A DNA stretch of 64,000 nt. Origin: Prevotella melaninogenica. GTDB taxonomy: Bacteria > Bacteroidota > Bacteroidia > Bacteroidales > Bacteroidaceae. The stretch covers positions 1,874,147-1,938,146 of the forward strand of contig NZ_CP054011.1 in NCBI RefSeq assembly GCF_013267595.1, written 5' to 3'. The notes under the pieces are model-generated. The model saw nothing but the letters and a program-made list of their open reading frames with translations, ran no database searches and was not told the origin of the DNA. Each line of letters starts with the position of its first letter. Position 1 is the stretch's first letter. A program made the translations under genes and the position numbers. Below are positions 44,780 to 54,042 of the stretch, one piece after another.

Positions 44780-46747
44780 TTATGCATCAATGTTAGCATA
44801 GGTCGCATTCTTCTCGATGAACTCACGACGAGGCTCAACATCATCACCCATCAGCATAGAGAAAATATCATCTACATCATTCTCGATAGTAACCTGCTTC
44901 AAGAGTCGTGTCTTTGGGTCCATAGTTGTCTCCCAGAGCTGTTCTGGGTTCATCTCACCAAGACCTTTGTATCGCTGTGTGTGGATAGCTTTATCTTCTT
45001 CATCACCATTAGCGTACTTATCGATGAAAGCCTGACGCTGTTGCTCGGTGTAGCAGTATTCACTTACCTTCTTATAAGTACACTTGTAGAGTGGAGGTGT
45101 AGCGATATACAGATGTCCCTGCTCGATAACCTTTGGCATATAACGATAGAAGAGTGTCATAATCAGTGTGTCGATATGAGAACCATCGACATCGGCATCG
45201 GTCATGATAATAATCTTGTCATAGCGAAGCTTATCAGTATTTGCCTCAAAGTCGCCTTCTCCCTCAACGCCAAAGCGTACACCGATAGACTGAATGATAT
45301 TCATAACAGACTCAGCCTCGAATACACGATGACGCTGAACCTTCTCTACATTCAGAATCTTACCACGGAGAGGGAGGATAGCCTGTGTATAACGGTCACG
45401 TCCCTGCTTAGCTGAACCACCCGCAGAATCACCCTCGACAAGGAAGATTTCACAGTCTTTAGGGTCCTTGTTAGAACAGTCTGCCAACTTACCAGGCAAA
45501 CCACCACCGCTCATCACGTTCTTACGCTGTACGCTTTCGCGTGCCTTACGGGCTGCAACACGAGCTGTAGCAGCAAGGATAACCTTATTACAGATCATCT
45601 TTGCCTCGTTAGGATGCTCCTCGAGATAATCGGTCAGTGCCTCACCAACAGCCTGCTGAACGGCACCAGAAACCTCACTGTTACCTAATTTTGTCTTTGT
45701 CTGACCCTCAAACTGTGGCTCTGCAACCTTGATAGAGATAACAGCTGTCAAACCTTCGCGGAAGTCTTCACCAGCAATCTCAATCTTAGCTTTCTCCAAC
45801 TGCTTAGAAATCTGTGGGTCATTGTCAGCGTATGTCTTCAATGTACGAGTCAATGCAGCACGGAATCCCTGCAAGTGAGTACCACCCTCGATAGTGTTGA
45901 TATTGTTAACGTATGAGTGGATATTCTCTGTATAATCAGTGTTGTACATCACAGCCACCTCGATAGGAATGTTTTGCTTCTCAGTCTTGAGATAGATAAC
46001 ATCATCGAAGAGGTGCTGACGATGGCGGTCCACGTAACGAACGAACTCCTTCAAACCATCCTTAGCATGGAAGACCTCAGTACGTGTCTTGCCTGTTTCA
46101 GGGTCTGGACGAAGGTCAGAAAGCGTAATCTTGATACCAGCATTCAGATAAGCCAACTCGCGCATACGACGTGCTACGATAGCCCATTGGTAAACTGTAG
46201 TGGTGAAAATCTCTGGGTCTGGCCAGAACTGTTGACGTGTACCAGTCTTATCAGTCTCACCAACAACCTTTACAGGATAGAGAGGCTTACCCTTCTCATA
46301 CTCCTGCTGGTAGATTTTACCATCACGGAATACCTGTGACTTCATGTGTGTAGAGAGCGCATTTACACAACTAACACCCACACCATGCAAACCACCGCTG
46401 ACTTTATACGAACCCTTGTCGAACTTACCACCTGCGTGGAGAACGGTCATAACAACCTCAAGGGCACTCTTGTGAAGTTTTTCGTGCATGTCAACAGGGA
46501 TACCACGACCATCATCCTCAACGGTAATGGAGTTGTCCTCGTTGATTGTAACTTCAATGTTCTGACAGTAGCCAGCCATTGCTTCGTCAATAGAGTTATC
46601 AACGGTCTCGTTAATCAAGTGGTGGAGTCCCTTTTCACTGATGTCACCAATGTACATAGCTGGACGCTTGCGTACAGCCTCCAAGCCTTCTAATACCTGG
46701 ATGTTACTGGCGGAGTAATTATTCTCGTTTTCTGGATTTTCTGCCAT
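44780..46747 (-). CDS. gyrB: DNA gyrase subunit B
   Basis: 655 residues. ATPase subunit of the type II topoisomerase that introduces negative supercoils. The GHKL ATPase part shows NETVDNSIDEAMAGY, VEDDGRGIPVD and GGLHGVGVSCVNAL; the TOPRIM part shows LVEGDSAGGSA and MTDADVDGSHI. The C terminus (QRYKGLGEMNPEQLWETTMDP) is that of GyrB without the long enterobacterial insert. ParE is an alternative, but the sequence fits GyrB better. A TATCTTTG box (46781-46774) lies 27 bp upstream. It is divergent from the haem/porphyrin locus. Confidence 0.94.
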   Translation of the reverse strand: MAENPENENNYSASNIQVLEGLEAVRKRPAMYIGDISEKGLHHLINETVDNSIDEAMAGYCQNIEVTINEDNSITVEDDGRGIPVDMHEKLHKSALEVVMTVLHAGGKFDKGSYKVSGGLHGVGVSCVNALSTHMKSQVFRDGKIYQQEYEKGKPLYPVKVVGETDKTGTRQQFWPDPEIFTTTVYQWAIVARRMRELAYLNAGIKITLSDLRPDPETGKTRTEVFHAKDGLKEFVRYVDRHRQHLFDDVIYLKTEKQNIPIEVAVMYNTDYTENIHSYVNNINTIEGGTHLQGFRAALTRTLKTYADNDPQISKQLEKAKIEIAGEDFREGLTAVISIKVAEPQFEGQTKTKLGNSEVSGAVQQAVGEALTDYLEEHPNEAKMICNKVILAATARVAARKARESVQRKNVMSGGGLPGKLADCSNKDPKDCEIFLVEGDSAGGSAKQGRDRYTQAILPLRGKILNVEKVQRHRVFEAESVMNIIQSIGVRFGVEGEGDFEANTDKLRYDKIIIMTDADVDGSHIDTLIMTLFYRYMPKVIEQGHLYIATPPLYKCTYKKVSEYCYTEQQRQAFIDKYANGDEEDKAIHTQRYKGLGEMNPEQLWETTMDPKTRLLKQVTIENDVDDIFSMLMGDDVEPRREFIEKNATYANIDA

Positions 46748-46896
46748 TTTCTTTCGATTGTTCTTATAGTATGCAAAGATACACTTTTTCCTTTATATTT
46801 GAAAATAAAAACCTGCAAAAAACACAAAAGAAAGCATATCAAATTGCTGTTTTGTGCTGATAATTAGCTTTTATTCTTTTTAGTGGTAATACTTAA

Positions 46897-46919
46897 TTTC
46901 CTTATAAATGAGGATTGTT
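46897..46919 (+). promoter_or_regulatory. Shared 23-bp element upstream of the TonB receptor (probable operator)
   Basis: The sequence TTTCCTTATAAATGAGGA plus TTGTT is identical, base for base, to 50465-50487 upstream of hemN. It contains the imperfect palindrome TCCTTATAAATGAGGA and overlaps the -33 box (TTG at 46915). In both places it ends 18 bp before TACCTTTG. Confidence 0.8.
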
Positions 46920-46945
46920 CGGAAAAGTCATTATCTGTACCTTTG
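46915..46945 (+). promoter_or_regulatory. Promoter of the TonB receptor gene
   Basis: TTG at 46915-46917, 20 bp and TACCTTTG at 46938-46945. It overlaps the shared operator and excludes a translation start at 46915. Confidence 0.75.
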
Positions 46946-46977
46946 CAACACAAAAACATTATCAAAAAGCCATCCTT

Positions 46978-49035
46978 ATGTTAAATACCTTATTATTTGC
47001 ATCCCTTGCTATCAGCGGGGTAGCTGGAGTGACTCCAGACTCAGTAGTGAACAAAGATGCATCACTTAATGAAGTAGTCGTTACTGACTTCAAGCAGAAC
47101 AAAAGAAACCTAACTTCTATTGCAGTTTCAACCATTAACAGTCAGCAATTACTGAACCAACAAATTGTGAATTTGAAGGAGTTAACGGCAGTTATGCCTA
47201 ACTTTTACATGCCCGACTATGGTTCATATGCTAACACACCTATCTTTATTCGTGGTATCGGAGCAAAGATGAAGGGTTCTGCCGTAGGTTTCTATGTAGA
47301 TGGTGTGCCTCATTTTGAATCGTCAGCATTTAATATTGACCTTAGTGATATTGCTGCTGTAGATGTGTTTCGAGGTCCGCAAGGAACCTTATACGGCCGT
47401 AACACTATAGCAGGTGTTATCAATGTCTACACACATAACCCTCTTGATTATCAGAAGACGCGTATAAAAGTAGGCTATGGAAAGTATAACGATGTTGTAG
47501 CACAGGCTTCTAACTATTCTAAGCTGACTGATAAACTTGGTTTGTCGAGTGCTATTTCTTATCATCATAACGATGGTATGTTCACCAATCAGTTCCAGAA
47601 TGATAAGGCAGATAAGGTGAATGAGGTTGAAGGACGACTCGGACTTTACTGGCGACCAACCATGAATTGGCTTATTCATCTCAATAGTACGCTTACTCAT
47701 AGTAAGCAGAATGGTTATCCATATGCACCATATGACCTTACGAAAGATGTACTATCACCTATTAGTTATAACCGCAATAGCACTTACAAACGTCTGATTT
47801 CAACAACAGGTCTTAATGCTCGATATGAGAATAGTCGTATTAGTTTCAATAGTCAGACATCTTATCAATTCATCAAATCACATCAGGGGATAGACCAAGA
47901 TTTCACACCAAAGGACCTCTTCTATGCTGATAATAGCTATCATCAGAATATGCTTTCACAAGAGTTAACCTTGAAATCGAATGATAAAGGTCGTTACCAG
48001 TGGATTATTGGTATGTTTGGTATGCTACTCCATTCTGCCCCCTTTATAGAAACAAGCTATTATACAAAGGATTTTTCGACTCCAACTTCCTATAAGAACC
48101 CTACAGCAGGCTATGCAATCTATCACCAGAGTTCTTATAATATATGGAGGGGTTTATCGGCAACTGTTGGTTTACGCTTCGATTATGAGCATGCGAAGAT
48201 AGACTACAATCAAGATAAGGTAACGTTAACAACAGGTGCTAATGCACATGTAAAGGACTTTGTTAGTAGTGCAAACTTCCGTCAGTTCACTCCTAAGTTT
48301 ACGCTTCAATATCTTACAAATAGGGACAATCTCTACTATGCGAGTGTCGCTCGTGGTTATAAGCCAGGTGGATTTAATACTATCTTTAAGACCGATGCAG
48401 AGCGTGCATACGACCCAGAATACAGCTGGAATTACGAGGTAGGGGCACGATTGAAGTTCTTGAATGGACGATTGACTGCTGAAGCAGATCTTTTCTACAT
48501 TGATTGGCGACACATGCAGACTACCTATACTGTTCCTGCTGTGGGTAATCTAATTGCGAATGCAGGACATACGGATAGTAAAGGTTTCGAACTTTCATTT
48601 GCTTATCATCCAATAAAGAGCTTACAGTTTAGTATGAACTATGGTTACACCCACGCTCGTTACTTGGAATATAAGAAGAGTGCTACAGAAGATTTCTCGG
48701 GTAATAGACTTCCAATGGTACCTAACCATACGCTCTCAATAGATGGGACTTACACTGTTTTGCAGGCGGGTTGGTTTAATAAGATTGTCGTTAATGCAGG
48801 CTTTACAGGGCTCGGTCGTATCTATTGGGCTGATGACAATGTCGTTCGCCAGAACTTCTATGGGACGCTTAATGCAAAGGTTAGTCTCACAAAAGGTATA
48901 TTCACATGGGATTTATGGGGTAAGAATCTGACAGGAACTGACTATATAGCGTACAGTTTCAAGATGTCAACTGGTAACTATGCACAGAAGGGTAAGCCTC
49001 TTACCTTTGGTACTTCCCTCAGCGTATCATTCTAA
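46978..49035 (+). CDS. TonB-dependent outer-membrane receptor, probable porphyrin/haem uptake
   Basis: 685 residues from the ATG at 46978, where a signal peptide begins (MLNTLLFASLAISGVAG); the longer frame overlaps the promoter. The plug domain has TPIFIRGIGAKMKGSAVGFYVDGVPHF and VFRGPQGTLYGRNTIAGVINVY; the barrel ends PLTFGTSLSVSF. There is no SusC-type N-terminal domain and no SusD partner. With MFS, hemN and hemG genes following, and the same operator upstream of hemN, a role in taking up haem or a porphyrin precursor is likely but inferred. Confidence 0.88.
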   Translation: MLNTLLFASLAISGVAGVTPDSVVNKDASLNEVVVTDFKQNKRNLTSIAVSTINSQQLLNQQIVNLKELTAVMPNFYMPDYGSYANTPIFIRGIGAKMKGSAVGFYVDGVPHFESSAFNIDLSDIAAVDVFRGPQGTLYGRNTIAGVINVYTHNPLDYQKTRIKVGYGKYNDVVAQASNYSKLTDKLGLSSAISYHHNDGMFTNQFQNDKADKVNEVEGRLGLYWRPTMNWLIHLNSTLTHSKQNGYPYAPYDLTKDVLSPISYNRNSTYKRLISTTGLNARYENSRISFNSQTSYQFIKSHQGIDQDFTPKDLFYADNSYHQNMLSQELTLKSNDKGRYQWIIGMFGMLLHSAPFIETSYYTKDFSTPTSYKNPTAGYAIYHQSSYNIWRGLSATVGLRFDYEHAKIDYNQDKVTLTTGANAHVKDFVSSANFRQFTPKFTLQYLTNRDNLYYASVARGYKPGGFNTIFKTDAERAYDPEYSWNYEVGARLKFLNGRLTAEADLFYIDWRHMQTTYTVPAVGNLIANAGHTDSKGFELSFAYHPIKSLQFSMNYGYTHARYLEYKKSATEDFSGNRLPMVPNHTLSIDGTYTVLQAGWFNKIVVNAGFTGLGRIYWADDNVVRQNFYGTLNAKVSLTKGIFTWDLWGKNLTGTDYIAYSFKMSTGNYAQKGKPLTFGTSLSVSF

Positions 49036-49146
49036 GGAGAGAATGAAGGATTGGAGAAAAAGAATGCTACAGCTAATTCTGCTCACTTCTCCTAAAGTCC
49101 TTTCTCATGATATGTAACACGCTGCTCTACTTATATAATTCACTAC

Positions 49147-50349
49147 ATGTTCAACAGCATTTCATCAAAGAAACTAAGTTTTGGTACGTTCTTCTGTCTA
49201 TATATTGCACAGATGGTACCGTCATCCTTTCTTATGACAGCCTTACAGGTTATCATGAGGGAAGGACAATATAGTCTTGCAACCATTGGCTTGCTAAACC
49301 TTGTCCGAGTTCCATGGACGATAAAGTTCCTATGGTCGCCTTTTGTTGACCGTCACTGCGTAACAGTGCGTGACTATAAACGTACGATTATCGCTACAGA
49401 GTTGATATATGCCGTTGCACTCTTAGCCACAGGGCTGATTAATGTACGTTCAGAAATCATGCTTGTAGTCATTCTGGCGTTTATCTCTATGCTTGCTTCG
49501 GCAACGCAAGACATTGCTACAGACGCGCTTGCCATCCTTTCTTTTAAGAAGCACGACCATAGTATGCTTAATAGTATGCAGTCTATGGGAGCTTTCGGAG
49601 GTGCTGTTATTGGCGGAGGAGTCTTGCTTATCTTACTGAAAAGCTATGGCTGGAATGTTGTAGTACCCTGCTTAGCCTTGTTTGTTTGTATGATGATTAT
49701 TCCTTTAATGTTTAATCCTCATATCAAGATAGAGAATGAGAAACCGAGAGAACGTGCCAAGTGGACTGATATCTTTAGCTTCTTTGGACGTAAGGAGATA
49801 TGGCGGCAGATAGGTTTCTTGCTGCTGTATTACATGGGAATCATCGGTATTCTTTCCATGATGCGTCCTTACCTCGTTGATAAGGGGTACGATATGAAGG
49901 AGATAGGATTCCTTACAGGTATCGTCGGAACTGCTGCTTCCTTCGTTATGGCGTGGTTTTCTGGAGTGCTTATACGCCGAATCGGAATTTATAAGGCTCG
50001 TATTATCATTGCAGGACTTATTATTCTGGCACCTATCTACTTCCTTGCAATGACTTTTGCCGACTTTAACAAGACTGCATTTGTCATTGGAATCATTTAT
50101 ATCCAAGCTTGTTACGGATTGGCTACTGTGGTTCTTTACACTACAGCCATGCGATGCGTACGTCCTGGTAGAGAAGGGACTGACTTTACCATACAAATTG
50201 TTATTAGTCATGTAAGCGGTCTGCTTGTTGCGGTGTTGGCGGGAACGGTGGCGCATATCTTCGACTATCGTGGCCTTTATATAGCTGAAACAGTGGTGGC
50301 TATCTTCAGCCTTATTTATGTTCTCTCAGCCTTTAAAAAGGAGCAATAA
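49147..50349 (+). CDS. MFS transporter (AmpG-like)
   Basis: 400 residues with about 12 hydrophobic segments. The N-terminal half resembles AmpG-type permeases (WTIKFLWSPFVDR and SATQDIATDALAI). It lies 111 bp after the TonB receptor and before hemN. It would be the inner-membrane step for whatever the receptor imports. AmpG itself carries muropeptides; the context suggests a different substrate, for example a porphyrin. Confidence 0.85.
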   Translation: MFNSISSKKLSFGTFFCLYIAQMVPSSFLMTALQVIMREGQYSLATIGLLNLVRVPWTIKFLWSPFVDRHCVTVRDYKRTIIATELIYAVALLATGLINVRSEIMLVVILAFISMLASATQDIATDALAILSFKKHDHSMLNSMQSMGAFGGAVIGGGVLLILLKSYGWNVVVPCLALFVCMMIIPLMFNPHIKIENEKPRERAKWTDIFSFFGRKEIWRQIGFLLLYYMGIIGILSMMRPYLVDKGYDMKEIGFLTGIVGTAASFVMAWFSGVLIRRIGIYKARIIIAGLIILAPIYFLAMTFADFNKTAFVIGIIYIQACYGLATVVLYTTAMRCVRPGREGTDFTIQIVISHVSGLLVAVLAGTVAHIFDYRGLYIAETVVAIFSLIYVLSAFKKEQ

Positions 50350-50464
50350 ACCATGTGTTCCTTTACAGAAGAACGTAGCTTTGCCCCAAACCGATCACGT
50401 ATTATGGTCTAATGACCTATTCAGATTATATCATAGTAAAGTTAGGCTTGTAAGCCTATTGTGC

Positions 50465-50487
50465 TTTCCTTATAAATGAGGATTGTT
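50465..50487 (+). promoter_or_regulatory. Shared 23-bp element upstream of hemN (probable operator)
   Basis: Second identical copy of the element at 46897-46919, with the same placement relative to the -33 and -7 boxes. Confidence 0.8.
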
Positions 50488-50513
50488 TATGTTAGGAGGT
50501 ATTCATACCTTTG
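50483..50513 (+). promoter_or_regulatory. Promoter of hemN-hemG
   Basis: TTG at 50483-50485, 20 bp and TACCTTTG at 50506-50513, 21 bp before the hemN ATG. A TTG start at 50511 would lie inside this box and is rejected. Confidence 0.75.
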
Positions 50514-50534
50514 TCATATAATTTATTTCGACGA

Positions 50535-51899
50535 ATGAAGCAAGAACTGATTGATAAATACAATGTATCTGTACCTCGTTATACGAGTTATCCACCAGCT
50601 AACTTCTTCCGACTTTTTACTGGGGAAGAGTTTCTGAGGGAGGTTGATTATAGCAATGAGGTGCGTGAGAAGAATCTTTCCTTTTATTTTCATATGCCTT
50701 TTTGTCGGCGTCTGTGTCATTATTGTGGCTGCAACTCTTACCCTATGGCAAAGCAAGAGCATGTCGAAGCCTATGTACAAGCATTGCATAAGGAGATAGA
50801 TCTTGTAGCAAAGCATCTGGATAATAGTAGACGTATATCGCAGATTCATTATGGTGGTGGTAGTCCAACGGCTATGCCTGTAAGCGTTCTTAAAGAACTG
50901 AATGAGCATCTGCTGTCACTCTTTTCTACGATAGAACAGCCTGAAATAGCCATAGAATGTCATCCTGGTTATCTAACAGCTGAGGACTGGCAAGGACTGT
51001 TGGATGCACGATTTAATCGTTTTAGTTTAGGTGTACAGGACTTCAATGAAGAGGTGTTGAGGCTTGTTAATCGTACGCCTTCTGAATTGCCAACAGAGGA
51101 AATAGTGGCAATTCTCCGTAACGCGGGTGTTAATATTAATATGGATTTCCTCTTTGGCTTACCGCTTCAGACATCGGATAGCTTTAAGAAGACGATAGAG
51201 CGTGCTGTAGCAATGCGCCCCGACCGTGTTACAACATTCAGTTATGGACACTGCCCATGGATATTTAAACGGCAGATGATACTTGAAAAGGCTGGTCTTC
51301 CTGATACGGAGGAGAAGGCTTTGATGTTCCAAAAGGCTAAAGATGTGCTGCATGAGGCGGGTTATCTTAGTGTTGGTTTGGATCATTTTGTACTTCCTAA
51401 TGATGAACTATCTGAGGCTTTGCAATCTCATCGACTACATCGAAACTTCCAAGGTTATTGCACGCGTCGCACAACGGGGCAGGTGTATGCCTTCGGTGTG
51501 ACGGGTATCAGTCAATTAGAAACTGCCTATGCACAGAATACAAAGTCGATAGACGAATATATAACAGAAGTCTCTGCGGGTACATTGCCTATTCGGAAAG
51601 GTTACCAATTAACGTCCAAAGAGCGTATAGTACGTGAAGTAATTGAGCGTTTGATGTGTAACTATCATCTTGATTGGACACACCTTGCGGAGGATCTTGT
51701 AGTGTCGGTAGCTGAGGTGAAGGAGGCTATCAATTATGATGTTGAACGCCTGCAAGAGATGGAAAGAGATGGTATTCTTTGTTTAACAGAGAATACTTTA
51801 GAGATGACAGGGGAAGGGAATCCCTTTGTTCGTACTGTGGCTGCTGCGCTTGATTCGATGATGGTGGCTACGGATAAGAAGTTTTCAAAGCCGATATAA
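50535..51899 (+). CDS. hemN: Oxygen-independent coproporphyrinogen III oxidase (radical SAM, HemN)
   Basis: 454 residues from the ATG at 50535. It converts coproporphyrinogen III to protoporphyrinogen IX without oxygen. YFHMPFCRRLCHYCGC holds the radical SAM cluster ligands C57, C61 and C64, plus the extra Cys (C66) seen in true HemN. YGGGSPT and the N-terminal VPRYTSYPPANFF are also typical of true HemN rather than the HemW relatives. hemG follows on the same strand with a gap of 66 bp. Confidence 0.93.
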   Translation: MKQELIDKYNVSVPRYTSYPPANFFRLFTGEEFLREVDYSNEVREKNLSFYFHMPFCRRLCHYCGCNSYPMAKQEHVEAYVQALHKEIDLVAKHLDNSRRISQIHYGGGSPTAMPVSVLKELNEHLLSLFSTIEQPEIAIECHPGYLTAEDWQGLLDARFNRFSLGVQDFNEEVLRLVNRTPSELPTEEIVAILRNAGVNINMDFLFGLPLQTSDSFKKTIERAVAMRPDRVTTFSYGHCPWIFKRQMILEKAGLPDTEEKALMFQKAKDVLHEAGYLSVGLDHFVLPNDELSEALQSHRLHRNFQGYCTRRTTGQVYAFGVTGISQLETAYAQNTKSIDEYITEVSAGTLPIRKGYQLTSKERIVREVIERLMCNYHLDWTHLAEDLVVSVAEVKEAINYDVERLQEMERDGILCLTENTLEMTGEGNPFVRTVAAALDSMMVATDKKFSKPI

Positions 51900-51965
51900 A
51901 AGCTTTACTTTTCCTTATCGTTGGGTAGAGAAACTGAGGAGAGGAATCTATATAGCATAAATATT

Positions 51966-53330
51966 ATGGAAGAAAGAAAGATAGTTGTCGTTGGTGCTGG
52001 TCTTACTGGTCTTACTTGTGCAGCTTATCTACGTCGTAAAGGTCAAGATGTAGTGGTTTTGGAGGCTGCCGATCGTATCGGTGGACTTATGCAGACGGAA
52101 GAGGTAGACGGCTTTGTGATGGAACAAGGACCGAGTACGGGTACTATTAAATACCCTGAAGTGGCTGAACTCTTCGATATGTTAGGCGATGATTGTACGT
52201 TGGAGGTAGCACAGAGTTCTGCTAAATGCCGTTTGATATGGAAAGATGGACGTTTTCATGCCCTACCTTCTGGACTTTGGTCTGCTATCACCACTCCTCT
52301 CTTCACACTGAAAGATAAGTTCCGTATCCTTGGTGAGCCATGGCGTAAGAAGGGGATAGACCCTAACGAGAGTGTGGGTAGCCTTGCTGAACGACGCTTG
52401 GGACGGTCATTTGTTGATTACGCAGTCGACCCTTTCCTCTCTGGTGTGTATGCTGGTGATCCTTATCAACTACCAACTCGCCTTGCTTTGCCTAAACTCT
52501 ACGACTTAGAACAACGTTATGGAAGCTTTATTAAAGGGGCTATGGCACTTGCAAAACAACCAAAGACGGACAGGGAAAAGCGTGCAACGAAGGCTGTCTT
52601 CTCTACTCGTGGAGGTTTCCGTAGTCTTGTTTCTGCATTAGGGAGAGTTATTGGTGATGAGAGAATCCGAACGAATTGTAAAGAACTAAGTATTGAACCG
52701 TTAGGAGATAAGTGGAAACTGTCTTGGGGTGAGAATACTATAATAGCTGAACAGGTTATTACAACTTGTCCTGCCTATGCCTTGCCTAAGTTATTGAACT
52801 TCTTACCTAAGGAGCAACTTGACGATTTAAGCAATCTTTATTATGCTCCAGTGATTGAGATTGGAGTGGGTATGAAGAATACGGGGGATGTACATTGGAA
52901 TGCCTTTGGCGGATTAGTACCGTCAAAAGAAAAGCAGAATGTATTGGGAGTCCTTATGCCTTCCGCTTGTTTTCAAGGGCGTTCGCCTAAGGAAGGAGCC
53001 AATTACGCATGCTTTATAGGTGGTGCTTGTCATCCTGAATATATCAATAAGACGGATGAAGAACTGATAGGATTGGTTAATACGTCCCTTCATACGATGT
53101 TGGGTTATCCTAAAGGCACGTGTGCTGACGTCATTCGTATTTACAGACACAGCCATGCTATTCCACAATATATGCCCGAAACGGATGCTCGCCTTCGTAC
53201 TATTGATGCCGTAGAACTTGCTTATCCTGGTTTACATATCATTGGTAATTTGAAAGATGGTATCGGTATGGGCGATAGAATCAAGCAGGCTGTGGATATG
53301 GCAGAGAAGATTAGTTTGTCTGTATCGTAA
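51966..53330 (+). CDS. hemG: Protoporphyrinogen oxidase (FAD-dependent, HemY type)
   Basis: 454 residues from the ATG at 51966 (MEERKIVVVGAGLTGLTCAAYL), which begins the FAD-binding Rossmann fold with GAGLTG (10-15). An upstream in-frame ATG would add 15 residues without family features. It oxidises protoporphyrinogen IX to protoporphyrin IX, the step after HemN. The C-terminal motif GLHIIGNLKDGIGMGDRIKQA is typical of the family. In Bacteroidetes this FAD enzyme is often called hemG although it is not homologous to E. coli HemG. Confidence 0.92.
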   Translation: MEERKIVVVGAGLTGLTCAAYLRRKGQDVVVLEAADRIGGLMQTEEVDGFVMEQGPSTGTIKYPEVAELFDMLGDDCTLEVAQSSAKCRLIWKDGRFHALPSGLWSAITTPLFTLKDKFRILGEPWRKKGIDPNESVGSLAERRLGRSFVDYAVDPFLSGVYAGDPYQLPTRLALPKLYDLEQRYGSFIKGAMALAKQPKTDREKRATKAVFSTRGGFRSLVSALGRVIGDERIRTNCKELSIEPLGDKWKLSWGENTIIAEQVITTCPAYALPKLLNFLPKEQLDDLSNLYYAPVIEIGVGMKNTGDVHWNAFGGLVPSKEKQNVLGVLMPSACFQGRSPKEGANYACFIGGACHPEYINKTDEELIGLVNTSLHTMLGYPKGTCADVIRIYRHSHAIPQYMPETDARLRTIDAVELAYPGLHIIGNLKDGIGMGDRIKQAVDMAEKISLSVS

Positions 53331-53366
53331 ATACAAGCTATCTCACACGAATATTTCTTGTTTCAA

Positions 53367-53453
53367 TTTGCTGTCACTTTTAACACTTCAATTACTCCTC
53401 TGTAAACTAATAAGTTAAGTTCTTACAATGGATGACAGCAGTGACAGCAAATT
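53367..53453 (-). repeat. Dispersed 87-bp element with CTGTCA/TGACAG ends (copy D, inverted)
   Basis: Read on the minus strand it begins TTTGCTGTCACTGCTGTCA, continues with TTAGTTTACAGAGG and ends GTTAAAAGTGACAGCAAA. It lies downstream of hemG, in the convergent gap with rpsT. Confidence 0.85.
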
Positions 53454-53510
53454 GAATTTATCCTAATTGCCGAAGCAAAAACACAAAGTCAAACAAGTAT
53501 ATAACATGCA

Positions 53511-53543
53511 AAAAGCCATAATCCCAATAGGATTACGGCTTTT
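53511..53543. terminator. Bidirectional terminator between hemG and rpsT
   Basis: AAAAGCCATAATCC pairs with GGATTACGGCTTTT around CAATA, with A and T runs on the two sides. Confidence 0.8.
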
Positions 53544-53577
53544 ATTGTTCTTTTCAGCTATGACTGAAAGTATTTTT

Positions 53578-53832
53578 TTATCCCAATGCAGCTACGTGCT
53601 TGCAGAGAGCAGACTTCAAATTAGCTGCCTTGTTCTGGTGGATAACGTTAGTCTTTGCCAACTTGTCCAACATCTTCTGTACAACAGGATAGAGCTTAAC
53701 AGCCTCTTCCTTATCCGTCATGCTACGCAACTTGCGTACAGCGTTACGCATAGTCTTAGCATAATATCTGTTGTGCAAAGTCTTAACCTTGTCCTGACGG
53801 ATTCTCTTCAATGATGATTTGTGATTTGCCAT
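53578..53832 (-). CDS. rpsT: 30S ribosomal protein S20
   Basis: 84 residues, basic, starting [21 protein letters not shown], the family start, and containing the [19 protein letters not shown] end typical of S20. It binds 16S rRNA in 30S assembly. It begins 27 bp after tRNA-Glu on the same strand and has no clear promoter of its own, so it is probably co-transcribed with the tRNA. Confidence 0.96.
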   Translation of the reverse strand: MANHKSSLKRIRQDKVKTLHNRYYAKTMRNAVRKLRSMTDKEEAVKLYPVVQKMLDKLAKTNVIHQNKAANLKSALCKHVAALG

Positions 53833-53859
53833 CTTTGTTTTCTTCTTTTATTTTACTTG

Positions 53860-53931
53860 TAGTCCCTAGCAGAGTCGAACTGCTCTTTAGAGAATGAAAA
53901 TCTCTCGTCCTAACCGATAGACGAAGGGACC
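53860..53931 (-). tRNA. tRNA-Glu (anticodon TTC)
   Basis: Minus strand: acceptor GGTCCCT/AGGGACT with discriminator A, D arm GTCTATCGGTTAGGAC, anticodon stem AGAGA/TCTCT with loop TTTTCAT (anticodon TTC), and T arm GCAG-TTCGACT-CTGC. No CCA is encoded. Confidence 0.93.
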
Positions 53932-53950
53932 ATAGCTGATTTTGCGGGTG

Positions 53951-53982
53951 CAAAGGTAGCCCATTTATTTTAATCAACCAAA
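53951..53982 (-). promoter_or_regulatory. Promoter of tRNA-Glu and probably rpsT
   Basis: Minus strand TTTG (53982-53979), exactly 20 bp and TACCTTTG (53958-53951). Confidence 0.85.
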
Positions 53983-54042
53983 CTTTTTGCTAATAAATTT
54001 TCGTAAGAGGCTGTATTTTTGTATTTTTGCATTGTTTTTTAT

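Noticed and set aside
46915..46977. Upstream start for the TonB receptor
   Set aside because: The extra 21 residues lie on the promoter, and the ATG at 46978 begins a signal peptide.
50511..50534. TTG start of hemN
   Set aside because: It is inside the TACCTTTG box, so it would not be transcribed.
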